64,000 nucleotides of DNA, taken from Novosphingobium sp. SG919. Lineage in GTDB: Bacteria > Pseudomonadota > Alphaproteobacteria > Sphingomonadales > Sphingomonadaceae. Positions 25,324 through 33,767 of this stretch are shown piece by piece; the first letter of the stretch is position 1, and the number at the start of each line of letters is the position of its first letter. The notes beneath the pieces were generated by a model. That model was not told the origin of the DNA and searched no databases. It was given only the letters and a program-made list of their open reading frames with translations. Location: assembly GCF_012932495.1 (NCBI RefSeq), contig NZ_JABCNG010000001.1:1612001-1676000 (forward strand), written 5' to 3'. The position numbers and the translations under genes were made by a program.

Positions 25324-27885
25324 ATGAAGTTCGCACCGGTATCGGTGGGCGCGCTGGCCATTGCGCTGGCCAGCCCGGCGATGGCGCAACAGGCGCCGCA
25401 GGCCAACGCCGCAGCCCAGGGGGAGGCTCAGGCCAGCGGCAACGGCGGCATCCAGGAAATCGTGGTGACCGCGCAGAAGCGCGCGGAAAACGTCCAGGAC
25501 GTGCCGATCGCGATCAGCGCCTTCACCGCGTCTGCGCTGCAAGAACGCGCGGTGACCAGCGTGTCTTCGCTGTCGAACATCGCGCCGAACGTGACGCTGG
25601 ACGCCGGCACGCCGTTTTCGGGTTCGAGCCAGGTGCTGGCCGCCTATATCCGCGGTATCGGCGCCAACGATTTTGCCTTCAACATCGATCCGGGCGTGGG
25701 CATCTATCTCGACGGGGTCTATCTAGCCCGCTCGGTGGGCGCCAACCAGGACCTGCCCGACGTTGACCGCGTCGAAGTGCTCAAGGGCCCGCAAGGCACG
25801 CTGTTTGGCCGCAACACCATCGGCGGCGCTATCTCGATCGTCACGCACGATCCGGGCGACAGCTTCCGTTTCGTCGGGTCGGCGATGACCGGCAGCTACA
25901 GCCTGTTCAGCGCCAAGGGCACGGTCGACATGCCGCTGGCCGACAAGCTGTCCTCCTCGGTCAGCTTTGCGATCACCAAGCGCGATGGCTACCTGCACCG
26001 CATTCCCTATCCCGGCGCCAGCAACTATGCCTTCGATCCGATCACCTCGCTCAAGGCGGCCGGCTATGGCAACCAGGGTTATGGCACCGAAGGCGGTGAC
26101 AACACCTGGAACCTGCGCGGCAAGATCCGCTACAACGGCGTCGGTTTCAAGGCGACGCTGACCGGCGACTACAGCAAGACCGATACCTCGCAGATCGCCA
26201 ACAAGGTGATCACCACGTTCCCGGCGGTCTTTGCCGGCACCTATAACTGCGCGATCGCCGGCAATCCCACCGTCACCGTGGGCGGGGTGAGCGGCGCATG
26301 CGACAGCTTCATCGGTGGGCCACCCTCGGCGGCATTCCTCTATCGTCGCGGCGGGCTCAACTCGATCCTCGATCTGCCTGCGATCTATGGCGTCAATGCC
26401 GACAACAACCCCGACAACAACCGGCTGCCCTATGACAACCGGTTCGTGACCAACAACATCGACACCTCTTATGCCAACGGCAACAACTTCAACAAGTTGA
26501 AGCAGGGCGGCGCGGCGCTGACGCTCGATTTCGATCTGTCCGACACGGCCTCGATCAAGTCCATTACGGCCTATCGCGAACTGCACTGGGTGGTCGGGAT
26601 GGATCTCGACAACTCGCCGCTCAACTTCCTCCACACCAGCTTCTCGATGAATCAGAAGCAGTTCAGCCAGGAGCTGCAGCTCACCGGCACGGCGATGGAG
26701 AAGAAGCTCAAGTACGTGCTGGGCGCCTATTACTTCCGCGAAAGCGGCGACCTGCACGACTATGTGACCTTTGCCGAAGGGCTGCTTCAGGTTGACGGGC
26801 CCAACACCCTCGCCACCAAGAACTATGCGTTCTACGGCCAGGTGGACTATGCCCTGTCAGACCTGCTGGCCTTCACGGTGGGCGGCCGCTACACCCACGA
26901 AGACAAGGAGTTCGAAGGGTTCCAGTCCGACGCCAACGGCCTGAACTACAAGCTGGCCAACTATTTCGGCGATCCCAACTGCGCTTCGCTCAATCCGATC
27001 AGCGATGCCTGCCGGGTGGACAACGGCTTCCCCAACGCCGGCCAGCCGCTGCGCTATTACGTGGCGGGCGTGCAGCACAAGAAGTTCTCCAACTTCTCAC
27101 CCAAGATCGGTGTGCAGCTGCACCCGAACGACGACGTGATGATCTACGCCAGCTGGTCCAAGGGCTACAAGACCGGCGGCTGGACCACCCGCCTGTCCAA
27201 CCCGCTGCCCTATGCCCCCGGCTTTGGTGAGGAAAAGGCCACGACCTGGGAAGCGGGGCTCAAGTCCGAACTGCTCGATCGCCATCTCCAGATCAACGGC
27301 GCGGTGTTCCTCACCGATTACAAGGGCATCCAGCTCAACTTCCAGCAGGGCGTTTCGCCCACCATCCAGAACGCGGGCGATGCGCGGATCAAGGGCTTTG
27401 AAGTGGAAGTGGTGGCCGCGCCCGCGCGCGGGCTCACCGTCACGGGTTCGCTGGGCTTTACCGATGCCAAGTACACCAGCGTCGATGGTCCCGCACAGGT
27501 GGCCGCTTCCACGCTCCAGGCTGGCGTGCGCGAAGGGGTGACCCTCCCCAAGACGCCCAAGTGGAAGTTCAACGTCTCGCCCCGCTACCAGGCTGACCTG
27601 GGCAGCCACGGGACGGTGGTGTTCCTGGCCGATGTCACGTTCACCAGCACGATGAAGAACGATACCGAAGGCACGTTCCTGCTCGATCGTCCCAGCACCA
27701 CGGTGGTCAACGGCTCGGTCACCTATCGTGCGCCCGGCGGTGTGTGGGAACTGACGGCCGGTGGCACCAACCTCACCAACGAGCGCTATCTTACTACCGG
27801 CCAGGCGCAGCTTGCCGGCGGCCAGATCTACGGCACCTACAGCCGCCCGGCCGAATGGTATGCCCGCGTTGGCGTGAAGTTCTGA
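25324..27885 (+). CDS. TonB-dependent outer-membrane receptor
   Basis: This 853-residue outer-membrane receptor has a signal peptide (VGALAIALASPAMAQ), a TonB-box-like segment (GIQEIVVTAQKRAENVQDVP), a plug domain with LKGPQGTLFGRNTIGGAIS, and a beta-barrel ending in the aromatic C-terminus WYARVGVKF. Sphingomonads use such receptors for sugars and aromatic compounds as well as iron. Its place between a regulator, a transporter and oxygenases suggests that the island's substrate enters here. The ATG has GGGAGAGAG seven bases upstream. Confidence 0.93.
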   Translation: MKFAPVSVGALAIALASPAMAQQAPQANAAAQGEAQASGNGGIQEIVVTAQKRAENVQDVPIAISAFTASALQERAVTSVSSLSNIAPNVTLDAGTPFSGSSQVLAAYIRGIGANDFAFNIDPGVGIYLDGVYLARSVGANQDLPDVDRVEVLKGPQGTLFGRNTIGGAISIVTHDPGDSFRFVGSAMTGSYSLFSAKGTVDMPLADKLSSSVSFAITKRDGYLHRIPYPGASNYAFDPITSLKAAGYGNQGYGTEGGDNTWNLRGKIRYNGVGFKATLTGDYSKTDTSQIANKVITTFPAVFAGTYNCAIAGNPTVTVGGVSGACDSFIGGPPSAAFLYRRGGLNSILDLPAIYGVNADNNPDNNRLPYDNRFVTNNIDTSYANGNNFNKLKQGGAALTLDFDLSDTASIKSITAYRELHWVVGMDLDNSPLNFLHTSFSMNQKQFSQELQLTGTAMEKKLKYVLGAYYFRESGDLHDYVTFAEGLLQVDGPNTLATKNYAFYGQVDYALSDLLAFTVGGRYTHEDKEFEGFQSDANGLNYKLANYFGDPNCASLNPISDACRVDNGFPNAGQPLRYYVAGVQHKKFSNFSPKIGVQLHPNDDVMIYASWSKGYKTGGWTTRLSNPLPYAPGFGEEKATTWEAGLKSELLDRHLQINGAVFLTDYKGIQLNFQQGVSPTIQNAGDARIKGFEVEVVAAPARGLTVTGSLGFTDAKYTSVDGPAQVAASTLQAGVREGVTLPKTPKWKFNVSPRYQADLGSHGTVVFLADVTFTSTMKNDTEGTFLLDRPSTTVVNGSVTYRAPGGVWELTAGGTNLTNERYLTTGQAQLAGGQIYGTYSRPAEWYARVGVKF

Positions 27886-27892
27886 TCTTTCG

Positions 27893-27922
27893 CACCGGGC
27901 GGCCACCCCTGGCCGCCCGGTG
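27893..27922 (+). other. Hairpin between receptor and cupin genes
   Basis: CACCGGGCGGCCA (27893-27905) and TGGCCGCCCGGTG (27910-27922) form a perfect 13-bp stem with a CCCC loop, beginning eight bases after the receptor stop. No T-run follows, so partial termination or protection of the upstream mRNA is more likely than a full stop. Confidence 0.7.
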
Positions 27923-27941
27923 TACCCCCTGGAGAGCGACG

Positions 27942-28475
27942 ATGCCCGAAGCCGCACACACCGAATTCTGGAAAGACATCAAGCCGGTGGAGAAAGTCTT
28001 CCGCGATGGTGGCTTGCCCGAAGTCTACCTGCCCAAGATCGCCGAGGGCGACGAACGCTATTGGGTGCCGATCAGCGAAACCGTGTTTTCCAAGCCGGTG
28101 TGGATCAGCCCGGCCAAGAACATGTGGGCCGACGTGCTGATGAGCAAGCAGGCCGGCCTGGTCAACCGCCACTATCACCCCCACCCGATCTGGGCCTACA
28201 CGATCAGCGGGAAATGGGCCTATCTCGAACATTCCTGGACCGCCACGGCCGGTGATTTCGTCTACGAGACGCCGGGCGAGAGCCACACCCTGGTCTGCTA
28301 TGAACACGAAGACCCGATGAAAGTGTTCTTCGTGGTTTCCGGCCCGCTGATGTGGCTGGACGAGGCGGGCAACACCATCGGCCACTATGACGTGTTCGAC
28401 TATATCGCCGCCGCCCGTGCGCACTATGCCGCCGTCGGCATCGGCGCCGATTACGTCGATACCCTGATCCGCTAA
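27942..28475 (+). CDS. Cupin, 2,4'-dihydroxyacetophenone dioxygenase family (1)
   Basis: This 177-residue protein is a single cupin of the family named after 2,4'-dihydroxyacetophenone dioxygenase, a non-haem iron enzyme that cleaves the side chain of hydroxyacetophenones to a benzoate and formate. The metal motif reads NRHYHPHPIWAYTISG, with WAYLEHSWTATAGDFVYE and GESHTLV providing the second cupin motif. It is the most divergent of three tandem paralogues. Whether it has that activity is unknown. The ATG at 27942 follows GGAGAG. Confidence 0.8.
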   Translation: MPEAAHTEFWKDIKPVEKVFRDGGLPEVYLPKIAEGDERYWVPISETVFSKPVWISPAKNMWADVLMSKQAGLVNRHYHPHPIWAYTISGKWAYLEHSWTATAGDFVYETPGESHTLVCYEHEDPMKVFFVVSGPLMWLDEAGNTIGHYDVFDYIAAARAHYAAVGIGADYVDTLIR

Positions 28476-28491
28476 GCCAACGGAGCCCCCC

Positions 28492-29028
28492 ATGACCGTT
28501 ATGACAGCCCCTCCGTCCGACAAGGCGGCCATCGTTGACGTGAAATTCCCGCACAAGGCACTGGTCGAACGGCTCAGCCCCGGCGGCCGCTATATCGATG
28601 CGGCCACCGATGTGGACAGCCCCTGGGTGCCGTTCGGCGACAATGCCGCGATCAAGCACCTGGCGTTCGATGTGCGGCAGAACCTGTTTTCCAACATCCT
28701 GTGGGTCAAGGCGCCGGGCGTGATCGGCACGCATTTCCATCGCGGCACGATCACGATGGTCTGCCTCGAAGGATCGGTTCGCTATCTGGAGTATGACTGG
28801 GTGGCAACGCCAGGCGGGCTGATCCTGGAAACGCCGGGTGAAAGCCACACGCTGGTCACCGACCACCCGCAGGGGTGCAAGCTGTTCGGCTGGATGCAGG
28901 GCCCGATCGATTTCTACGACGCGGACGCCAACCTGGTCGATACCACCGACGTGTGGTGGTTCATCAACCACTACGAAACGCATTGTCGGGCCCACGGCAT
29001 CCCGATCAACCCCAAGCTCTATCTGTAA
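28492..29028 (+). CDS. Cupin, 2,4'-dihydroxyacetophenone dioxygenase family (2)
   Basis: This 178-residue cupin is a close paralogue of the third one. It shares SPWVPFGDNAAIKHLAFDVR, the metal motif GVIGTHFHRGTI, RYLEYDWVATPGG, and ETPGESHTLVTD, and a C-terminal WWFINHYETHCR segment. The extra N-terminal 40 residues compared with cupin 1 include DSPWVPFG, a conserved loop in the subfamily. It begins 16 bases after cupin 1 and ends 10 bases before cupin 3. Function is inferred from family and operon only. Confidence 0.8.
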   Translation: MTVMTAPPSDKAAIVDVKFPHKALVERLSPGGRYIDAATDVDSPWVPFGDNAAIKHLAFDVRQNLFSNILWVKAPGVIGTHFHRGTITMVCLEGSVRYLEYDWVATPGGLILETPGESHTLVTDHPQGCKLFGWMQGPIDFYDADANLVDTTDVWWFINHYETHCRAHGIPINPKLYL

Positions 29029-29038
29029 GGCGCCCACC

Positions 29039-29572
29039 ATGGCATCGATGAAAGCACCGCCGTCTTCGGCCTATGAAATCGTCCAGGTTCCCGAGCTTTA
29101 CGGTGACCTGATCCGCGCACGCGGCGTGGAAGGGACTTATATCGGCGCCAGCGAAGCGGAAAGCCCGTGGGTGCCGTTCGGCGACAACGCGGCGATCCGC
29201 CACCTGGCGTTCGACGTGCGCGAGAACGTCTACGTCAACATCCTGTGGATCAAGGGGCCGGGTGTGATCGGCACGCACAAGCACCGTGGCCGCGTCTGGG
29301 CGATCGGGCTGGAAGGCTCGTTCCGCTACCTGGAATACGATTGGGTCTGCCGGCCCGGTGAATTCATCACCGAAACGCCTGGCACGGCCCACACCCTGGT
29401 GACCGACGATCCCAACGGCATGAAAGCGCTGTTCCACATGCAGGGCGCCAACGAATTCTTCGACGCCCAAGGCAACCACGTGGAAACGCTGGATGTCTGG
29501 TGGTTCATGAACCACTACGAAAGCTACTGCCGGGAACACGGCATTGCCATCAACAAGCAGCTCTACCTCTGA
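29039..29572 (+). CDS. Cupin, 2,4'-dihydroxyacetophenone dioxygenase family (3)
   Basis: This 177-residue cupin has GVIGTHKHRGRVWAIGLEG as first motif, RYLEYDWVCRPGEFI, ETPGTAHTLVTDD and WWFMNHYESYCREHG. Most of its length aligns without gaps to cupin 2, which points to a tandem gene duplication. The ATG at 29039 follows the cupin 2 stop by 10 bases. The Rieske oxygenase gene starts 16 bases after its stop, so receptor, cupins and oxygenase look like one transcript. Confidence 0.8.
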   Translation: MASMKAPPSSAYEIVQVPELYGDLIRARGVEGTYIGASEAESPWVPFGDNAAIRHLAFDVRENVYVNILWIKGPGVIGTHKHRGRVWAIGLEGSFRYLEYDWVCRPGEFITETPGTAHTLVTDDPNGMKALFHMQGANEFFDAQGNHVETLDVWWFMNHYESYCREHGIAINKQLYL

Positions 29573-29588
29573 TCGCAGGGGCGGTGTG

Positions 29589-30680
29589 ATGCAGGCGCCC
29601 TCGCTTTCGCTTCCCGTCCTCGGCGGGCCGCCCCGCGGCACGTACTTGCGTGATTGCTGGTACGTGGCCGGCTGGGCCGATGCCTTGGACGAAACGCCGA
29701 TCGACCGCGTTTTCCTGGAAGAGCCGGTTGCGCTGTTTCGTGACGAGGCGGGCGCGGCGCATGCCGTGGGCGGGCGCTGTCCCCACCGCTTTGCGCCGCT
29801 GGGGCAGGGCAGGGTGGTTGAGGGCGCCCTGGCCTGCCCCTATCACGGGCTGCGTTTCGATGGCAGCGGTGCCTGCGTCTTCAATCCCCATCCCGGTGGC
29901 CAAGTGCCCGCCGCGCGGCTGCCGGTCTATCCATTGGAAGAGCGGCACGGCTTGTTGTGGATCTGGATGGGCGCGCCCGATCGGGCCGATCCCGCGTTGA
30001 TCCCGGATTTTGCCTGGCTGGTCGATCCGGCCTGGGCGGTGGTACGCGGCGCCACCCGGGCCGAGGGTCACTATGAACTCTACAGTGACAACATCCTCGA
30101 TCTCAGCCACGCCAATTTCGTCCATCCCGCGCTGGTCGCCCGCGCCTTTACCGAAGGCGAGCGGCGGTTCTGGCAGGATGGGGAAACCGTCCACGCCGAA
30201 TATGTGCGCCTGAACGATACCCTGTCCGACGGGATCGGCGCCATGCTGGGTCGGGTGGGCCAGCCGCAGGATTTCTATGGCGAAGTCACCTGGCATGCGC
30301 CCGCGGTCTTGCGCTTCGACTATATCGCCGGTCCGCCGGGCACGCCGCGTGCGCAGTGCACGCTGCTGCCCTCGCTCCATGCCTTCACGCCCGAAACGCC
30401 CGACACCACGCATTACATCTGGGCCACCGGCCGCGATTTCGCGCTGGACGACGCAGGTTTTTCCAAGGCCATGCAGGCCGCGCTGGAACACGCGTTCGAG
30501 CGTGAGGACATGCCGATCATCCGCGACAGCCACCGCCTGATGCGCGGGGCCGATTTCTGGGACTTGAAGCCCCTGGTGCTGGGCGGCGATGGCGGTGGCA
30601 TCCGCGCCCGCCGCCTGTTGCAGCGCCTTATCGCGCGCGAACGGGGATCAGCCCCGGCCGAACACGAAGCCGCCGTCTGA
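29589..30680 (+). CDS. Rieske non-haem iron oxygenase, alpha subunit
   Basis: This 363-residue oxygenase has the Rieske cluster ligands Cys64, His66, Cys83 and His86 (CPHR, CPYHG) and the mononuclear iron motif Asp167-x3-Asp171-x2-His174-x4-His179 in SDNILDLSHANFVH. It resembles VanA-type oxygenases that O-demethylate or hydroxylate aromatic acids. No ferredoxin or reductase gene is adjacent, so electron transfer must come from elsewhere. The ATG at 29589 gives the normal start before RGTYLRDCWYVAGWA. Confidence 0.9.
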   Translation: MQAPSLSLPVLGGPPRGTYLRDCWYVAGWADALDETPIDRVFLEEPVALFRDEAGAAHAVGGRCPHRFAPLGQGRVVEGALACPYHGLRFDGSGACVFNPHPGGQVPAARLPVYPLEERHGLLWIWMGAPDRADPALIPDFAWLVDPAWAVVRGATRAEGHYELYSDNILDLSHANFVHPALVARAFTEGERRFWQDGETVHAEYVRLNDTLSDGIGAMLGRVGQPQDFYGEVTWHAPAVLRFDYIAGPPGTPRAQCTLLPSLHAFTPETPDTTHYIWATGRDFALDDAGFSKAMQAALEHAFEREDMPIIRDSHRLMRGADFWDLKPLVLGGDGGGIRARRLLQRLIARERGSAPAEHEAAV

Positions 30681-30709
30681 ACGGCGCGCCCCCCTTGGAG
30701 AGGAATATC

Positions 30710-31549
30710 ATGGCCATTCTCGATCGTTTCAGCGTTGCCGGCCGCAGCGCGCTGGTCACCGGCGCTGCCAGCGGCATCGGCCTTGCTTATGCCCAGGCCA
30801 TGGCCGAAGGCGGTGCGGCGGTAACGCTTGCCGATATCGACCTGGAGGGCGCCGAGCGCGAGGCCGCCCTGCTGCGCGAGGCCGGGCACGATGCGCGCGC
30901 CGCGCACTGCGACGTGTCCAGCTTCGAGGCCGTGGCGGCCGCGTTCGACGATCACGCCACGGCCTTTGGCGGGCTCGACATCTGCTTTGCCAATGCCGGC
31001 ATCGATGCCGGCGCCGGCTTCTGGAACCCGGCGGGGCATCGCAATCCTGAAGGACAGGTCGATACTTATGACCCCGCGCGCTGGGACAAGTCGATCGCGG
31101 TCAATCTCAACGGCGTGTTCTACACCATCTCCAACGCCGTGCGCATCATGAAGCAGCCGGGCCGCGCCAATGGGCGCAGCGGCGGCTCGATCATTTGCAC
31201 GGCGTCCAACGCCGGCCTCGTTACCGAACCGATCGTGGGCCTGCCCTATATGCCCGCCAAGGCCGGCGTGCTGCACATGGTGCGTGCGCTCGGGCTGGAA
31301 CTGGCCGAGTTCCGCATCCGGGTGAACGCCATTGCGCCCGGCCCTTTCGTCACCAACATCGGCGGCGGCTGGCTCAAGAAAGACCCGGTGGCCCGCGCCG
31401 CCTGGGACGCGATCGTCCCGCTGGGCAAGCTGGCCGAAACCGAACAGATCAAGCCGCTCGCCCTGCTGCTGGCTTCTGACGCATCGGATTACATGACCGG
31501 CAGCCACGTGGTGATCGACGGCGGCATGATGCTGGGCAAGTACCAGTAA
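30710..31549 (+). CDS. Short-chain dehydrogenase/reductase
   Basis: This 279-residue classical SDR has the cofactor motif VTGAASGIGLAYA, an Asp after the second strand (LADIDL, suggesting NAD), FANAG, catalytic Ser in CTASNAG and Tyr-x3-Lys in PYMPAKAG, and the C-terminal VVIDGGMM. It oxidises or reduces an alcohol/ketone pair of the pathway, perhaps a side-chain alcohol. GGAGAGGAA stands just upstream of the ATG. The next gene starts on the last base of its stop codon. Confidence 0.9.
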   Translation: MAILDRFSVAGRSALVTGAASGIGLAYAQAMAEGGAAVTLADIDLEGAEREAALLREAGHDARAAHCDVSSFEAVAAAFDDHATAFGGLDICFANAGIDAGAGFWNPAGHRNPEGQVDTYDPARWDKSIAVNLNGVFYTISNAVRIMKQPGRANGRSGGSIICTASNAGLVTEPIVGLPYMPAKAGVLHMVRALGLELAEFRIRVNAIAPGPFVTNIGGGWLKKDPVARAAWDAIVPLGKLAETEQIKPLALLLASDASDYMTGSHVVIDGGMMLGKYQ

Positions 31550-32556
31550 TGCGTGCGGTCGTGATGCAGGGGCTGCACAAGCCCCTTGCCGTGGAAACCG
31601 TACCCGATCCCGTGCCGCACGAGGGCGACCTGGTGGTGCGGGTGGGCCGCTGCGGCATCTGCGGCTCTGACCTGCACATGACGGAGGACGCCGCCTATGG
31701 CCAGGGCGCGGGATCGATCCTGGGCCATGAATTTGCCGGCGAAGTGGTGGCGCTCGGTCGGGGCGTGGAAGGCTGGCAGATCGGCGATCGCGTGGCGGTC
31801 AGCCCGCTGAAAAGCTGCGGCACCTGCCCTGCCTGCGTGGCCGGCGAAGTGCAGTGGTGCGATGCTTTCGGCCTTCAGGGCGGCGGCTATGCCGAATATG
31901 CGCTGACCCGGCCCAACCAGTGCGTGCGCCTGCCGCAAAGCGCCAGCCTTGCCGATGGCGCGATCATCGAGCCGCTGGCCGTCGCGCTCCATGGCTTGGG
32001 CCTTTCCGGCCTGCGCCGCGGAGACAAAGTGCTGGTGCTGGGCGCAGGCCCGATCGGCCTGGCCGTCGCGTTCTGGGCGCGCCAGTTGGGCGCCGGGCGC
32101 GTGGTGGTGCAGGACATTGCCGATTGGCAGCGCGATCGCGCGCTCGCCATGGGCGCGCACGATTTCGTGGTGGCGCCCGATGATCCGGTGGGCGCCGCGC
32201 ACCGCGCGCTGGGCGGGCCGGCCGATCTGGTGTTCGAATGCGTGGGCGTGCCCGGCCTGATCGCGCAAGGCGTCAGCCAGGTGCGCAATCGCGGCACGAT
32301 CGTCCTGCTGGGCCTGTGTGCCCGGCCAGACACGCTCAACACCTTTGCCATGCTGTCAAAAGAAGTGCGCCTCGTCACCTCGGCCTTCTTCACCCGCCAG
32401 GAATATGAAGCCGCGCTCGATGCGCTCGATCGCGGGCTGGCGCAGCCCCGCTTGCTGGTGACCGACACGATTGCTTTGGCGCAAACCCCCGATGTGTTCG
32501 AAAGCCTGCGCCACCGCACCCACCAGTGCAAGGTGCTGATCGAACCGGGCGCCTGA
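31549..32556 (+). CDS. Zinc-dependent alcohol dehydrogenase
   Basis: This 335-residue medium-chain dehydrogenase has catalytic-zinc motifs GRCGICGSDLHM and LGHEFAGEVVALG, four structural-zinc cysteines in SCGTCPACVAGEVQWC, and the NAD site VLGAGPIGLAVAF. It belongs with threonine/sorbitol dehydrogenase-like enzymes; the substrate is unknown. Start and preceding stop overlap by one base (TAATG), so it is translated together with the SDR gene. The two dehydrogenases may carry out successive steps on one side chain. Confidence 0.88.
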   Translation: MRAVVMQGLHKPLAVETVPDPVPHEGDLVVRVGRCGICGSDLHMTEDAAYGQGAGSILGHEFAGEVVALGRGVEGWQIGDRVAVSPLKSCGTCPACVAGEVQWCDAFGLQGGGYAEYALTRPNQCVRLPQSASLADGAIIEPLAVALHGLGLSGLRRGDKVLVLGAGPIGLAVAFWARQLGAGRVVVQDIADWQRDRALAMGAHDFVVAPDDPVGAAHRALGGPADLVFECVGVPGLIAQGVSQVRNRGTIVLLGLCARPDTLNTFAMLSKEVRLVTSAFFTRQEYEAALDALDRGLAQPRLLVTDTIALAQTPDVFESLRHRTHQCKVLIEPGA

Positions 32557-32633
32557 CGCTCTTTCGCCCGCCCCGCTTTGCCGCTATGTCTTTGGCAAGC
32601 CTGCTTCCAGCCAGGCGGCAAAGGGGGCAAGCG

Positions 32634-33767
32634 ATGGGCATGAAACGGTATGGCCGCACCTGGATGGCAGCCCTGGGCGCTGGGTTGGCGGCTGCCGCGC
32701 TGCTGGTACCGGCGGGCGCTGCGGCTCGTGCGCCGCTCGACTGCCCGATGCGCGATGCGCCATTTTCGGCCGATCTGCCGCTGATCGATGTCCTGGCGGA
32801 TCCCGCTGCGGCCGCGATCCTGCGCGGCCAGGCAGGCGCGCAGTTGGACAAGGCGCCACCCGGCTTTCTGAGCACCACGGCGCCCAGCTTCGCCGCGATC
32901 CTTTCGGTTCGCCAGGGTGGGCCATTCCTCGGGCTGGAGCCCGCCGCAATCGCCCGCATCGATGCCGCCTTGCGCAAGCTGCCGGTGACTGCGCAGACCA
33001 AGGTCGCCCGCTGTGCCCGTTATGACGCCACGCCGCTGGGCGCGGTGCCCCAAGGCCCGCACCCGCGCGTTCTGGTGTTTGAAAAAATCGACGGGTTCAA
33101 GGACAAGCCCAGCGTAGATGCGGCGCATGCTGCGCTGCTCGATCTGGCCAAGGCGCATGGCTGGACCATCCTTGCCACCGACCGGGGCGGCGCGTTCACG
33201 CTGCCCACGCTGCGCCATTTCGATGTGGTGGTGTGGAACAACATTTCGGGCGACGTCCTCACCGTGTCGCAGCGCAAGGCCTTTCGCCAATGGCTGCAGG
33301 CGGGCGGAGCGTACCTTGGCATTCACGGCAGCGCGGGTGATCCCGTTTGGTTCTGGCCGTGGTATGCCGATACCTTGCTCGGCGCACGCTTCATCGGCCA
33401 CCCGATGACGCCGCAGTTCCAAGCCGCGCGGATCGCGATCGAAAGCGATGATCCGGTGCTGACCGCCGGCTTGCCCAAGAGCTGGACCTGGACCGACGAG
33501 TGGTATTCGTTTGCCAAGAGCCCGCGCACCACGGGCGCCCGCATTCTCGCCACCTTGGATGAAAGCACATACGATCCCAAAGGCATGCACGGCGAAAGTC
33601 TGGCAATGGGCGATCATCCCATCGCCTGGACGCGGTGCATCGGCCGGGGGCGGATGTTCTATTCCGCGATCGGGCATCGGCCCGAAAGCTATGCCGATCC
33701 GCGCTATCGCACGATGTTGGCCAATGCGGTGGCCTGGGCAGCGGCGCCGGCCAGCTGCGCGCGTTGA
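32634..33767 (+). CDS. Exported ThuA-like protein
   Basis: This 377-residue protein has a signal peptide (WMAALGAGLAAAALLVPAGAAA), about 110 residues with no recognised fold, and a ThuA-like class-I-amidotransferase-fold domain (from PRVLVFEKIDGFKD, with VVWNNISGD and LGIHGSAGD, to RMFYSAIGHRPESY). ThuA-like proteins include trehalose-utilisation and sugar-processing proteins, and periplasmic members are common in plant-polymer degraders. The real activity is unknown. Two ATGs six bases apart are possible; 32634 has AAGGGGGC at the right distance. Its stop abuts the stop of the convergent amidotransferase gene. Confidence 0.8.
   Translation: MGMKRYGRTWMAALGAGLAAAALLVPAGAAARAPLDCPMRDAPFSADLPLIDVLADPAAAAILRGQAGAQLDKAPPGFLSTTAPSFAAILSVRQGGPFLGLEPAAIARIDAALRKLPVTAQTKVARCARYDATPLGAVPQGPHPRVLVFEKIDGFKDKPSVDAAHAALLDLAKAHGWTILATDRGGAFTLPTLRHFDVVVWNNISGDVLTVSQRKAFRQWLQAGGAYLGIHGSAGDPVWFWPWYADTLLGARFIGHPMTPQFQAARIAIESDDPVLTAGLPKSWTWTDEWYSFAKSPRTTGARILATLDESTYDPKGMHGESLAMGDHPIAWTRCIGRGRMFYSAIGHRPESYADPRYRTMLANAVAWAAAPASCAR

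Noticed and set aside
29589..30680. Search for a reductase or ferredoxin partner of either Rieske oxygenase
   Set aside because: No flavin or [2Fe-2S] ferredoxin gene is visible anywhere in the window, so no partner is assigned.
32634..33767. Calling the ThuA-like protein a trehalose-utilisation enzyme
   Set aside because: It is exported, has a long extra N-terminal part and no trehalose genes nearby; only the fold is supported.
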